Assembly (NCBI RefSeq): GCF_035984655.1
Contig: NZ_JAXCHT010000001.1
Location: forward strand, 124,001-188,000
Direction: 5' to 3'
Source: Actimicrobium sp035984655
GTDB lineage: Bacteria > Pseudomonadota > Gammaproteobacteria > Burkholderiales > Burkholderiaceae_D
DNA length: 64,000 bases
A program made the translations under genes and the position numbers. A model generated the notes under the pieces. The model made no database searches. It saw only the letters and a list, made by a program, of their open reading frames with translations, and was not told the origin of the DNA. Shown in pieces: positions 40,342 to 50,590 of the stretch. The number at the start of each line of letters is the position of its first letter. The first letter of the stretch is position 1.

Positions 40342-41268
40342 TCAGTATCCTTTGGTGCGATCGACCAGACCGGCAATCGGCTGGCCGCGCTCCATCAATT
40401 TGATCTTGGCGGCGATCTGGCGGATGCTGTCGCCGCGCTGGGTGAGGGCGGCGATATGCGGCGTGATGGTGATGCGTGGTTCGCGCCAGAACGGGTGGTC
40501 GGACGGCAGCGGTTCGTCATGGAACACATCCAGCGTGGCGCCGGCCAGATGGCCGTCTTCGAGCAATTGCAGCAGGTCACGCTCGACCAGGTGCGCACCG
40601 CGCGCGACGTTGATCAGAAAGGCGCCCTTGGGCAGATGCGCCAGCGTGCCGTAGTCGAGGATGCCGCTGGTGTCGTCGGTCAGCGGCAACACGCAGACCA
40701 GCACCTGCGAGTGCGACAGGAAGGTTTCCAGCTCCTCGGTGCCGGCGTGCGAATGCACACCGGCGATTTCCTTGCGGCTGCGGCTCCAGCCATGCACCGG
40801 AAAATCGAAGTGCTGCAGCGCCTCGGCGATGCGGCTGCCGAGCACGCCCATGCCAAGGATGCCGATGCAAAAATCTTCCTTGCTGCGCGGCTTCAGAAAA
40901 CGCCACTGGTGGTCGCGCGATTGCGCATCGAACTCGTCGAAGCGACGGAAATAACGCAACACCGCGTGCGTGACATACTCGGCCATCTGCACTCCCATGC
41001 CGGCGTCATCCAGCCGCACCACCGGCACGTCGGGCAAGGCCTCGCCCAGTTGCAGGATCGCATCGACGCCGGCGCCGAGATTGAAGATCGCCTTCAGGTC
41101 GGCGCGGCCGCGCAGCATCTCGGCCGGGGGACGCCACACCACCGCGTAGTCGGCCGCGGCCTGGTCGCCTTCGCGCCAGAGGCGCACATCGGCCAGCGGC
41201 AACGCGCGCTGGAGGTCGGCCAGCCATTCTTCGCCGCTGCTGCCGTGCGCATAAACAAGAATTTCCAT
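40342..41268 (-). CDS. ghrA: Glyoxylate/hydroxypyruvate reductase A family protein
   Basis: A 308-residue D-2-hydroxyacid dehydrogenase. It has the NAD(P)-binding GMGVLGSRIAEAL loop (about residue 139) and the catalytic Arg in NVARGAHLVE, Glu in DVFHDEPLP and His in ITPHIAA. It matches the GhrA branch, which reduces glyoxylate and hydroxypyruvate with NADPH. Its position between mccA and mvaB in a leucine cluster is not explained by the pathway itself, though glyoxylate handling would fit with aceK in the same cluster. It starts 10 bases after the mccA stop. Confidence 0.9.
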   Translation of the reverse strand: MEILVYAHGSSGEEWLADLQRALPLADVRLWREGDQAAADYAVVWRPPAEMLRGRADLKAIFNLGAGVDAILQLGEALPDVPVVRLDDAGMGVQMAEYVTHAVLRYFRRFDEFDAQSRDHQWRFLKPRSKEDFCIGILGMGVLGSRIAEALQHFDFPVHGWSRSRKEIAGVHSHAGTEELETFLSHSQVLVCVLPLTDDTSGILDYGTLAHLPKGAFLINVARGAHLVERDLLQLLEDGHLAGATLDVFHDEPLPSDHPFWREPRITITPHIAALTQRGDSIRQIAAKIKLMERGQPIAGLVDRTKGY

Positions 41269-41278
41269 ACCTGCTCCG

Positions 41279-43279
41279 TTATGCCGTCTTGAACGACATC
41301 AGCGGCGCGCCTTCGCTGACCTGATCGCCCACCGCGTACAGCACCTGCTCGACCACGCCGGAGGCCGGGGCGGTGATGGTGTGTTCCATTTTCATCGCTT
41401 CCATGATCAGCATCGGCGCGCCCTTTTCGACCGCATCGCCGGCAGCGATCAGCACCGCCACGATCTTGCCCGGCATCGGCGCGGTCAGGCGGCCGCCTTC
41501 GGCTTCGGCTTCGCCAGAATGGGCCAGCGGATCGTTCCACAGCAGCGTGCTGTGCAGGCCGTCCTGATACACATGAAAGTGCTCGCCGTCGCGCAGCACC
41601 GTGCCGCGCACCGTGCGCTCGCCGAATTGCAGCGTGAGCAGGTTGTCGGCGTGACCGGTGATCTGCAGCGCTGCCGAGTCGGCACCGTGCGCCAGTTGCC
41701 AGCCGTGCTGCCGGTAGGTCACCACGACATCGCTGACGCGGTCCTCGTCGGCAAAGCGCAGGGTGCGTTGCAGTGGCACGTTCATGCGCCAGCCACTGCT
41801 GTCGGACCACGGGTCGGTCGCGCCCTGGCGGTCGTCCTGCAGCAGGGCGGCGCAAGCCAGCGCCAGCACCGCAAACGGCACCGCTTGCGGCGGCGGAAAT
41901 AAGGCCGCCTGGTTGCGTTCGATCAGCCCGGTGTCGAGCGTGGCGCTGGAGAACGCCTCGCTCTCGACCAGCCGCTTGAGGAAGGCGATGTTCGACGACA
42001 AGCCGACGATGCGGTACTGCGACAATGCCTCGCTCATCTGCCGCAGCGCGGCGTCGCGGTCCTTGCCCCAGACGATCAGCTTGGCAATCATCGGATCGTA
42101 AAACGGCGAGATCGCATCGCCCTCGCGCACGCCGCTGTCGATGCGGGTGACGCTGTGCGTCTTCATGCCGGTCGGGGTGGCGAAACTGATCGCGGTCGGC
42201 GTGCCAAGATGCCGCAGCGTGCCGATCGATGGCAGGAAGCCCTTCTCGGGATTTTCGGCGTAGATGCGCGCCTCCAGCGCGTGGCCGTAGATCGACAACT
42301 GCTCTTGCGTGCGCGGCAGCGGTTCGCCCGACGCCACGCGCAACTGCCACTCGACCAGATCCTGGCCAGTGATCATTTCGGTGACCGGATGCTCGACCTG
42401 CAGCCGCGTATTCATTTCCATGAAATAGAACGAGCCATCCTGGTTGGCAATGAATTCAACGGTGCCGGCGCCGACGTAGTTCACCGCTTTGGCGGCGGCC
42501 ATCGCGGCCTCGCCCATCGCGTTGCGCCGTTCCAGCGTCATGCCGGGCGCGGGCGCTTCTTCCAGCACCTTCTGGTGGCGGCGCTGCACCGAGCAATCGC
42601 GTTCGAACAAAAACACGCAATCGCCCTGGGTGTCGGCGAACACCTGGATTTCGATGTGACGCGGCGCACTCAGGTATTTTTCGACCAGCACCTTGTCGTC
42701 GCCAAAACTGCTGATCGCCTCGCGCTTGCAGGACGCCAGCGCGGCCTTGAAGTCGGCGCTGGCTTCAACGATGCGCATGCCCTTGCCGCCACCGCCGGCG
42801 CTGGCCTTGAGCAGCACCGGATAACCGATGCGGTCGGCCTGGTCGTTCAGAAAGCCGGGTTCCTGATTGTCGCCGTGATAGCCCGGCACCAGCGGCACCC
42901 CGGCCGTCTCCATCAACGCCTTGGCCGCGGACTTGCTGCCCATGGCCCGAATCGCCGACGCCGGCGGTCCGATGAACACCAGTCCGGCGGCGGCGCAGGC
43001 ATCGGCGAAGCCGGCGTTCTCCGACAAAAATCCGTAGCCGGGATGAATCGCCTGCGCGCCGGTAGCGAGCGCGACTTCGATGATGCGGTCGCCGCGCAGG
43101 TAACTCGCCTTGGCTTCGGCCGGACCGATATGCACTGCTTCGTCGCACAGCGCGACATGGCGCGCGTGGGCATCGGCATCGGAATACACCGCCACCGTTT
43201 TCACACCGAGCCGACGCGCACTGGCAGCGACACGGCAGGCGATTTCACCACGATTGGCAATCAGGATTTTGGTGAACAT
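41279..43279 (-). CDS. liuD: Methylcrotonoyl-CoA carboxylase, biotin-containing alpha subunit
   Basis: This subunit carboxylates its biotin with ATP and bicarbonate; the beta subunit then carboxylates 3-methylcrotonyl-CoA. The 666-residue protein has a biotin carboxylase domain (about 1-450) with KILIANRGEIACRV, the GGGGKGMR ATP loop, and EMNTRLQVEHPVTE. A linker follows, then a C-terminal biotinyl domain with the biotin Lys in MEAMKMEH near residue 628. The family also covers propionyl- and acetyl-CoA carboxylases; the neighbouring beta subunit and hydratase make the methylcrotonyl assignment likely. The alternative symbol is mccA. Confidence 0.93.
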   Translation of the reverse strand: MFTKILIANRGEIACRVAASARRLGVKTVAVYSDADAHARHVALCDEAVHIGPAEAKASYLRGDRIIEVALATGAQAIHPGYGFLSENAGFADACAAAGLVFIGPPASAIRAMGSKSAAKALMETAGVPLVPGYHGDNQEPGFLNDQADRIGYPVLLKASAGGGGKGMRIVEASADFKAALASCKREAISSFGDDKVLVEKYLSAPRHIEIQVFADTQGDCVFLFERDCSVQRRHQKVLEEAPAPGMTLERRNAMGEAAMAAAKAVNYVGAGTVEFIANQDGSFYFMEMNTRLQVEHPVTEMITGQDLVEWQLRVASGEPLPRTQEQLSIYGHALEARIYAENPEKGFLPSIGTLRHLGTPTAISFATPTGMKTHSVTRIDSGVREGDAISPFYDPMIAKLIVWGKDRDAALRQMSEALSQYRIVGLSSNIAFLKRLVESEAFSSATLDTGLIERNQAALFPPPQAVPFAVLALACAALLQDDRQGATDPWSDSSGWRMNVPLQRTLRFADEDRVSDVVVTYRQHGWQLAHGADSAALQITGHADNLLTLQFGERTVRGTVLRDGEHFHVYQDGLHSTLLWNDPLAHSGEAEAEGGRLTAPMPGKIVAVLIAAGDAVEKGAPMLIMEAMKMEHTITAPASGVVEQVLYAVGDQVSEGAPLMSFKTA

Positions 43280-43318
43280 GGTGTCTCTTTTTTTATAGGA
43301 TTTGGGGTCGGCGCCGGA

Positions 43319-44329
43319 TTAATGGCAGCCGTCGGCCTCGATGGCGGTGGCGCGTGTGCGCATGCCGAGCTTGGCCAGCAGGGCCTGGTCTTCTTCGACT
43401 TCCGGATTGCCGGTGGTGAGCAGCTTGTCGCCATAGAAAATCGAATTCGCACCGGCCAGGAAGCACAGCGCCTGCACCGCTTCGCCCATTTGGCGCCGCC
43501 CCGCCGACAGGCGCACCCGTGCCAGCGGCATGGTGATGCGCGCGACCGCGATGGTGCGCACGAATTCCAGTGGATCGAGCGCTTCGGCGCCATACAACGG
43601 CGTGCCTTCGACCTGCACCAGATGATTCACCGGCACCGATTCCGGATACGGCTCCAGATTCGCCAGTTGCGCTACCAGCCCGGCGCGTTGCAGGCGCGAT
43701 TCGCCCATGCCGACGATGCCGCCGCAGCAAACCTTGATGCCGGCGCCGCGCACCCGGCCCAGCGTGTCGAGGCGATGCTGGTAGTCGCGCGTCGAGATCA
43801 CGTTGCCGTAGAACTCGGGGGCGGTATCGAGATTGTGGTTGTAGTAATCGAGACCGGCATTCTTCAGTTTTTCAGCCTGGCCTTCGCCCAGCATGCCGAG
43901 CGTGGCGCAGGTTTCCAGACCCAGCGCCTTGACTTCGCGCACCATCTCTTCGACCTGTTCCAGATCGCGATCCTTTGGCTCGCGCCATGCCGCTCCCATG
44001 CAAAAGCGCGTGGCGCCATGCGCCTTGGCCTGCTTGGCGGCGGCCAGCACTTCGTCCAGCGGCAGGATTTTTTGCGCGGTCACGCCGGTGTCGTAGCGCG
44101 CCGCTTGCGGGCAGTAGCCGCAGTCTTCCGGACAGCCGCCGGTCTTGATCGACAGCAGCGTGGCCAGTTCGACTTCGGTAGGATCAAAGTGCTCGCGATG
44201 AATTTGCTGGGCGCGAAACAGCAGCTCGTTGAACGGCAGGTTGAACAGTGCCAGCACATCTTCTACCGGCCATTGGGTGGCCACGATAGTGGGAGTCGGC
44301 GCTTGAAAAACGATGGTTTGTGAAGTCAT
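43319..44329 (-). CDS. bioB: Biotin synthase
   Basis: BioB is a radical SAM enzyme that inserts sulfur into dethiobiotin. The 336-residue protein has the 4Fe-4S motif GGCPEDCGYCPQ (Cys66, Cys70, Cys73), the GGIVGMGE segment, and the YNHNLDT and RITMPLARVRLSAGR motifs that form the substrate and 2Fe-2S sites. It is embedded between the two genes for a biotin-dependent carboxylase, and no other biotin gene is in the window. Placement here ties cofactor supply to leucine catabolism. Its spacing from the neighbours (39 and 43 bases) fits one transcript. Confidence 0.97.
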   Translation of the reverse strand: MTSQTIVFQAPTPTIVATQWPVEDVLALFNLPFNELLFRAQQIHREHFDPTEVELATLLSIKTGGCPEDCGYCPQAARYDTGVTAQKILPLDEVLAAAKQAKAHGATRFCMGAAWREPKDRDLEQVEEMVREVKALGLETCATLGMLGEGQAEKLKNAGLDYYNHNLDTAPEFYGNVISTRDYQHRLDTLGRVRGAGIKVCCGGIVGMGESRLQRAGLVAQLANLEPYPESVPVNHLVQVEGTPLYGAEALDPLEFVRTIAVARITMPLARVRLSAGRRQMGEAVQALCFLAGANSIFYGDKLLTTGNPEVEEDQALLAKLGMRTRATAIEADGCH

Positions 44330-44372
44330 TGCGAGGTGTCCTGAAAAAAATTTGTGTGAATAAGTTGCGTAA

Positions 44373-45154
44373 TCAATCCAACCAGCCCGGCTTGCGCTTG
44401 TCCAGAAAGGCGCGCACGCCTTCGCGTCCTTCGTCGGAGGCGCGAATGACAGCGATCCGTTCGGCGGTCTCGGCGATCAGCGCATCGGTGATCGGCGCGC
44501 CGCCGATGTCGCTGACCAGTCGCTTGGCTTCGCGCACCGCATTCGGACTGGCCGATACCAGTGCCTTGACCAGTGCTGCCACGGCCTCATCCAGCGCCGC
44601 TGCCGGCACCGCCTGTGCGACAAAACCAATGCGCAGCGCTTCACTGGCATCGAAGCGTTCCGCCGTCAAAAAATAACGCCGTGCCGCATTCTCCCCCATT
44701 GCCTTGATCACGTACGGGGAAATCGTGGCCGGGATCAAGCCGAGCCGGACTTCGGACAGGCAAAAGTTCACCGTATCGGCGGCGACTGCGATATCGCAGG
44801 CGGCCACCAGTCCCATGCCGCCGGCATAGCAGTCGCCCTGGACTTGCGCGACCACCGGCTTCGGGCACAGATAGATGGTGCGCAGCATCTCGGCCAGGCA
44901 CAGTGCGTCGGCCAGGTTCTCGGCGTCGCTGTAACCGGCCATTTCCTTCATCCAGTTCAGATCGGCGCCGGCGCAGAACGCCACGCCGTTTGCCGCGAGC
45001 ACGATGGCGCGCACGCTGTCGTCGTCGCCGAGTTCGCGAAACACCGCAGTCAGTTCGGCAATGCTGGCGGCATTGAAGGCGTTGCGTACATCGGGGCGAT
45101 CGAGGGTGACGGTGGCGAGATGGCCGGCACGGGTGAGAGTGAGTGTGCTCATCA

Positions 45155-45155
<1 letters not shown>
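44373..45155 (-). CDS. liuC: Methylglutaconyl-CoA hydratase (enoyl-CoA hydratase family)
   Basis: A 260-residue crotonase-fold protein. It has AFCAGADLNWM (oxyanion hole) and the CYAGGMGLVAACDIAVA region with the second oxyanion-hole Gly, and the SEVRLGLIPATISPYV segment that is conserved in methylglutaconyl-CoA hydratases. The reaction adds water to 3-methylglutaconyl-CoA to make HMG-CoA. The ATG at 45155 overlaps the stop of the carboxylase beta gene; a second ATG three bases on is equally possible. Position between the carboxylase subunits supports the assignment over a general fatty acid hydratase. Confidence 0.88.
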
Positions 45156-46755
<1,600 letters not shown>

Positions 46756-46759
<4 letters not shown>

Positions 46760-47142
46760 GGTGTGGCTCTGCTTTCGGGGAAACTGCCATCGAGGTACAA
46801 CCAGCGGCCATCGTCACGCACGAAGCGACTGACTTCGTGCAAGCGATGGGCGCGGCCGTGGATCTTGTAGCGGGCAACGAATTCGACGCTGGCGTGATCG
46901 CCATTGCCGCCAATCTTGCGCACGTCGAGGCCGAGCCATTTGGCGTGCGGGTCATGTGCCAGATCGGGCGGACAGGTGCTGGACGACCAGGTCGCGCGCA
47001 GGTAGTCGATTGCGCCGCGGGTGTAGGCGGTATAGCGCGAGCGCATCAGTTCTTCGGCGCTGGCGGCGACCGCGCCGGCATCGATGAAGCGACCGCAGCA
47101 GCTGACATAGTCGCCGCCGCCGCACGGGCAGAGCTGGCTCAC
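46756..47142 (-). CDS. YchJ-family (UPF0225) SEC-C motif protein
   Basis: A 128-residue protein with an N-terminal SEC-C zinc motif (CPCGGGDYVSCCG) and a YchJ domain containing EELMRSRYTAYTRGAIDYL. Its function is not established. It overlaps the rhodanese gene at its start (ATGA) and the carboxylase beta gene at its end, so it is tightly built into the leucine operon. There is no clear pathway reason for that. Confidence 0.88.
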
Positions 47143-47537
47143 CGGGGCTTCTTCACGTAGTCGGCCACCGGCGCACCGGCGGCTTTCCAGGCGCTGAAAC
47201 CGCCGGCCAGATCAGCCACGTTGGTCATCCCCATGTCCTGCACCGTCTTGGTAGCCAGCGCGCTGCGCCAGCCGGCGGCGCAAAAGAAAATGAACTCGCG
47301 ATCTTCGCCAAAGATGGGCTTGAAATACGGCGACTCCGGATCGACCCAGAATTCAAGCATGCCGCGCGGCGCATGAAACGCGCCCGGAATCACGCCTTCG
47401 CGTTCGACTTCGCGCGGGTCGCGCAGATCGACCAGTTGCACCTTCGGATCGTCCAGCCGGGCGCGCACGGCGTCGACCGACAGCGTCGTAATCTCGGCGC
47501 TGGCTTCGTCGATCAGGGCCTTGTAGCCTTTTTTCAT
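47139..47537 (-). CDS. Rhodanese-like domain protein
   Basis: A 132-residue single-domain rhodanese. The catalytic loop Cys is visible in FFCAAGWRSALA and the fold markers VQLVDLRDPREVEREG and GAFHAPRGM are present. Such proteins transfer sulfane sulfur to thiol acceptors. I chose the ATG at 47537 because GAGGAGA lies seven bases before it; the frame extends upstream to 47573 without support. It is part of the leucine cluster and overlaps the YchJ gene. A link to sulfur supply for bioB in the same cluster is possible but inferred. Confidence 0.87.
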   Translation of the reverse strand: MKKGYKALIDEASAEITTLSVDAVRARLDDPKVQLVDLRDPREVEREGVIPGAFHAPRGMLEFWVDPESPYFKPIFGEDREFIFFCAAGWRSALATKTVQDMGMTNVADLAGGFSAWKAAGAPVADYVKKPR

Positions 47538-47559
47538 GGGGGTCTCCTCGGCTCGATTG

Positions 47560-48690
47560 TCAGGCCAGCGCACGGCCGATCAGGATCTTCTGGATGTCGC
47601 TGGTGCCTTCATAAATCTGGCACACGCGCACATCGCGGTAGATCCGCTCGACCGGAAAATCCGACACATAGCCGGACCCGCCATGAATCTGGATCGCGTC
47701 GGAACAGACTTTTTCGGCCATCTCGCTGGCGAACAATTTTGCCATCGCCGCTTCCTTCAGGCACGGCACCCCGGCGTCCTTCAGGCTCGCCGCGTGCCAC
47801 ACCAGCTGGCGCGCTGCTTCGATCTGGGTCGCCATGTCAGCCAGCTTGAACTGCACTGCCTGATGCGTGAAGATGGTCTGGCCGAAGCTGACACGCTCCT
47901 TGGCATACAGCAGCGCCGCGTCGAACGCCGCGCGCGCCATGCCGACGGCTTGCGCGGCGATGCCGATGCGTCCGCCTTCGAGGCCGGACAGCGCGATGCG
48001 ATAGCCCTGGCCTTCGTCGCCGATCAGGTTGTCGGCCGGGATGCGGCAGTTCTCGAACAGGATCTGTGCCGTATCCGACGAGTGCTGGCCGAGCTTGTCT
48101 TCCAGCCGCGCGACGATGTAGCCGGGCGTATTGGTTGGCACCCAGAACGCGCTGATGCCTTTCTTGCCGGCCTCTTTGTCCGTCACGGCCAGCACGATGG
48201 CGACATCGGCATACTTGCCGCTGGTGATGAACTGCTTGACGCCATTGAGCACGTAGTCGTCACCGTCGCGCACGGCGGTGGTGCGCAGACTGGAGGCGTC
48301 GCTGCCGGCATGCGGTTCGGTCAGGCAAAACGCGCCGAGCATTTCGCCCTGTGCCAGTGGCCGCAGCCATTGCTCTTTCTGGGCCGGATTGGCATACATC
48401 ATCGCGATGCTGCAGACCGGACAGTTGTTCACCGAAATCACCGTCGAAGTGCCGCCGTCGCCGGCCGCGACTTCTTCGATCACCAGCGCCAGCGCAAGAT
48501 AGTCGAGACCGGCCCCGCCATTGGCTTCCGGCACGGCCACGCCATATGCACCCAGTGCGGCCAGCGCATGCAATTCATCCTGCGGGAAGTGATGTTCCTT
48601 GTCCCAGCGGGCCGCGTTCGGCACCAGCCGTTCCTGCGCGAAGGCGCGCAGCGCTTCGCGGATCATGTCGTGCTCTGGACTCAAAATCAT
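47560..48690 (-). CDS. Acyl-CoA dehydrogenase, short/branched-chain type
   Basis: A 376-residue flavoprotein that oxidises an acyl-CoA to the 2,3-enoyl-CoA and passes electrons to electron-transfer flavoprotein. The catalytic base is the Glu in QIYEGTSDIQK near the C-terminus, the position used by butyryl- and medium-chain enzymes, unlike the isovaleryl enzyme in this cluster. CLTEPHAGSDASSLRT and the flavin-contact segments are normal. I chose the ATG at 48690 (MILSPEHDMI); the much longer frame to 49152 runs into the SDR gene and is rejected. It may act on 2-methylbutyryl- or butyryl-CoA. Confidence 0.9.
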   Translation of the reverse strand: MILSPEHDMIREALRAFAQERLVPNAARWDKEHHFPQDELHALAALGAYGVAVPEANGGAGLDYLALALVIEEVAAGDGGTSTVISVNNCPVCSIAMMYANPAQKEQWLRPLAQGEMLGAFCLTEPHAGSDASSLRTTAVRDGDDYVLNGVKQFITSGKYADVAIVLAVTDKEAGKKGISAFWVPTNTPGYIVARLEDKLGQHSSDTAQILFENCRIPADNLIGDEGQGYRIALSGLEGGRIGIAAQAVGMARAAFDAALLYAKERVSFGQTIFTHQAVQFKLADMATQIEAARQLVWHAASLKDAGVPCLKEAAMAKLFASEMAEKVCSDAIQIHGGSGYVSDFPVERIYRDVRVCQIYEGTSDIQKILIGRALA

Positions 48691-48704
48691 TGGGTTCCTT
48701 TGAA

Positions 48705-49379
48705 CTACCAGCTCAGCGCGCTGCCGTCGTAATTGAAAAATTTGCCGTTGTCGGCCGCACGCAGGCCAGCCAGCGTAGTGCGGATACCGGCCACGCTGTC
48801 TTCGACGGCCAAATCCGCGCCGTCGCCACCCATGTCGGTGCGCACCCAGCCCGGATGCAGCGACACGCAAATCGCCTTTTGCGGGCCGAACGTCAAGGCG
48901 CTGTCGACCAGCACCGAATTCAGCGCGGCCTTGCTGGCGCGGTACAACCAGCCGCTCGGACTGCCGCGCTGACCCATTGATCCCATCAGCGACGAAATCA
49001 CCGCCAGCCGTCCCTTGCCATTGACCACCAGCGGGCCAATCAGCGGCAGCAGTCGCATCGCACCCAGCACGTTGGCGTGCATCACGGTGTCGAATTCGGC
49101 CTGCGTCGGTGTTTCCAGCCCGCTGGTGCGCGGACCGTAGACACCGGCGCACAGGATCGCGACATCGAGCCGCTCATCGTCGAGCCGCCAGCCGAGCGCA
49201 GCGCATTGCTCGACATTGGCGACATCGAGCTGGATGGTTTCGCAGCCCAGTTCGAGCAACGCATCGGCATGCTGCAACTGCCGCACGGTAGCGATCACGC
49301 GCCAGCCATCGGCCCGATACTGGCGTGCCAGTTCGAAACCGATGCCGCGCGAGGCGCCCACAATCAGAGCGACGGCCAT
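48705..49379 (-). CDS. SDR-family oxidoreductase
   Basis: A 224-residue classical short-chain dehydrogenase. The cofactor loop GASRGIGFELA lies at the N-terminus, the catalytic triad is Ser in SSLMGSMG and Tyr/Lys in YRASKAAL, and HPGWVRTDMGG is typical of C-factor-like SDRs. The substrate is not known. It begins two bases after the thiolase stop, so the two are cotranscribed. A hydroxyacyl-CoA or small carbonyl substrate would be plausible in this cluster. Confidence 0.87.
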   Translation of the reverse strand: MAVALIVGASRGIGFELARQYRADGWRVIATVRQLQHADALLELGCETIQLDVANVEQCAALGWRLDDERLDVAILCAGVYGPRTSGLETPTQAEFDTVMHANVLGAMRLLPLIGPLVVNGKGRLAVISSLMGSMGQRGSPSGWLYRASKAALNSVLVDSALTFGPQKAICVSLHPGWVRTDMGGDGADLAVEDSVAGIRTTLAGLRAADNGKFFNYDGSALSW

Positions 49380-49381
49380 GC

Positions 49382-50563
49382 TTACACCAGCTCGATGGCC
49401 ATGGCCGTGCCTTCGCCGCCGCCGATGCACAGCGTGGCAACGCCGCGCTTGCCGCCGGTTTTTTTCAGCGCGCCGATCAGCGTGACGATGATGCGGGCGC
49501 CGGACGCGCCAATCGGATGACCCAGCGCACAGGCGCCGCCGTGGATGTTGACCTTGCTGTGCGGGATGTCGAGTTCGCGCATTGCCGCCATTGGCACGGC
49601 CGCAAAGGCCTCGTTGATTTCGAACAGATCGACGTCTTTCAGGGTCCAGCCGGTTTTCTTGAACAGCTTGTCGATCGCGCCGATCGGGGCGGTGGTGAAC
49701 CAGTTCGGTTCCTGCGAGTGGCGGCTGTGGCCGACAATCCGGGCGATCGGCGTGCAGCCGAGTTTCTTGGCGGTCGATTCGCGCATCAGCACGAGTGCGG
49801 CGGCGCCATCGTTGATCGACGACGACGACGCCGCAGTGATGGTGCCGTCTTTCTTGAACGCCGGTTTCAGCGTCGGGATCTTGTCGAGCTTGGCCTTGGC
49901 CGGACCTTCGTCCTTGCTGATGACGACATCGCCGCTGCGACCCGAGACCGTCACCGGCGCGATTTCCCAGTCGAACGAGCCATCGGCGCTGGCGGCCTGG
50001 GCGCGCTTGACCGAGGCGATCGCGAAGGCATCCTGCTCTTCGCGGGTGAACTGGTATTTGGCAACGCACTCTTCGGCGAAGGTGCCCATCGAGCGGCCCT
50101 TGTCGTAAGCGTCTTCCAGTCCGTCGAGCATCATGTGGTCATACATCATGGCGTGGCCGATGCGGTAGCCGCCGCGCGCTTTCGGGATCAGATACGGCGC
50201 GCCGGTCATCGACTCCATGCCGCCGGTGACGACCACCTCGTTGGTGCCGGCCAGCAGCGAATCGACGCCGTACATGGTGGCCTGCATGGCCGAGCCGCAC
50301 ATCTTCGACAGGGTGACCGCGCCGGCCGAAACCGGAATGCCGGCCTTGATTGCGGCCTGCCGCGCTGGCGCCTGGCCCTGGCCGGCCATCAGGCAATTGC
50401 CGAAGATGACGTCGTTGACCTGGTCCGGATTCAGTCCGGCACGCTCGACCGCAGCGCGGATCGCGACGGCGCCGAGTTCGTTGGCCGACAGCGACGTGAA
50501 GTCGCCCTGAAAAGCACCCATTGGGGTACGGGCTGCGCCGACGATGACGATGGGATCATTCAT
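49382..50563 (-). CDS. Acetyl-CoA C-acetyltransferase (thiolase)
   Basis: A 393-residue degradative/biosynthetic thiolase that interconverts acetoacetyl-CoA and two acetyl-CoA. The acyl-enzyme Cys is Cys89 in SKMCGSAMQA. The second active-site Cys is in the CIGGGEGTAM motif and the catalytic His in GGACALGHPIGASGARI. In leucine catabolism it would take up acetoacetyl-CoA derived from the HMG-CoA lyase product, though no acetoacetate activating enzyme is in the cluster. It lies between aceK and the SDR on the minus strand. Confidence 0.93.
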   Translation of the reverse strand: MNDPIVIVGAARTPMGAFQGDFTSLSANELGAVAIRAAVERAGLNPDQVNDVIFGNCLMAGQGQAPARQAAIKAGIPVSAGAVTLSKMCGSAMQATMYGVDSLLAGTNEVVVTGGMESMTGAPYLIPKARGGYRIGHAMMYDHMMLDGLEDAYDKGRSMGTFAEECVAKYQFTREEQDAFAIASVKRAQAASADGSFDWEIAPVTVSGRSGDVVISKDEGPAKAKLDKIPTLKPAFKKDGTITAASSSSINDGAAALVLMRESTAKKLGCTPIARIVGHSRHSQEPNWFTTAPIGAIDKLFKKTGWTLKDVDLFEINEAFAAVPMAAMRELDIPHSKVNIHGGACALGHPIGASGARIIVTLIGALKKTGGKRGVATLCIGGGEGTAMAIELV

Positions 50564-50590
50564 GGTGGTTCTCCTGACAAATTGTTTTGG

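Noticed and set aside
42155..44323. A 722-codon open frame on the plus strand
   Set aside because: It is antisense to liuD and bioB and has an Arg/His/Gln-rich composition typical of shadow frames.
47560..49152. A 530-codon version of the acyl-CoA dehydrogenase
   Set aside because: The extra 150 codons lie inside the SDR gene and have no similarity to the family; the normal start is at 48690.
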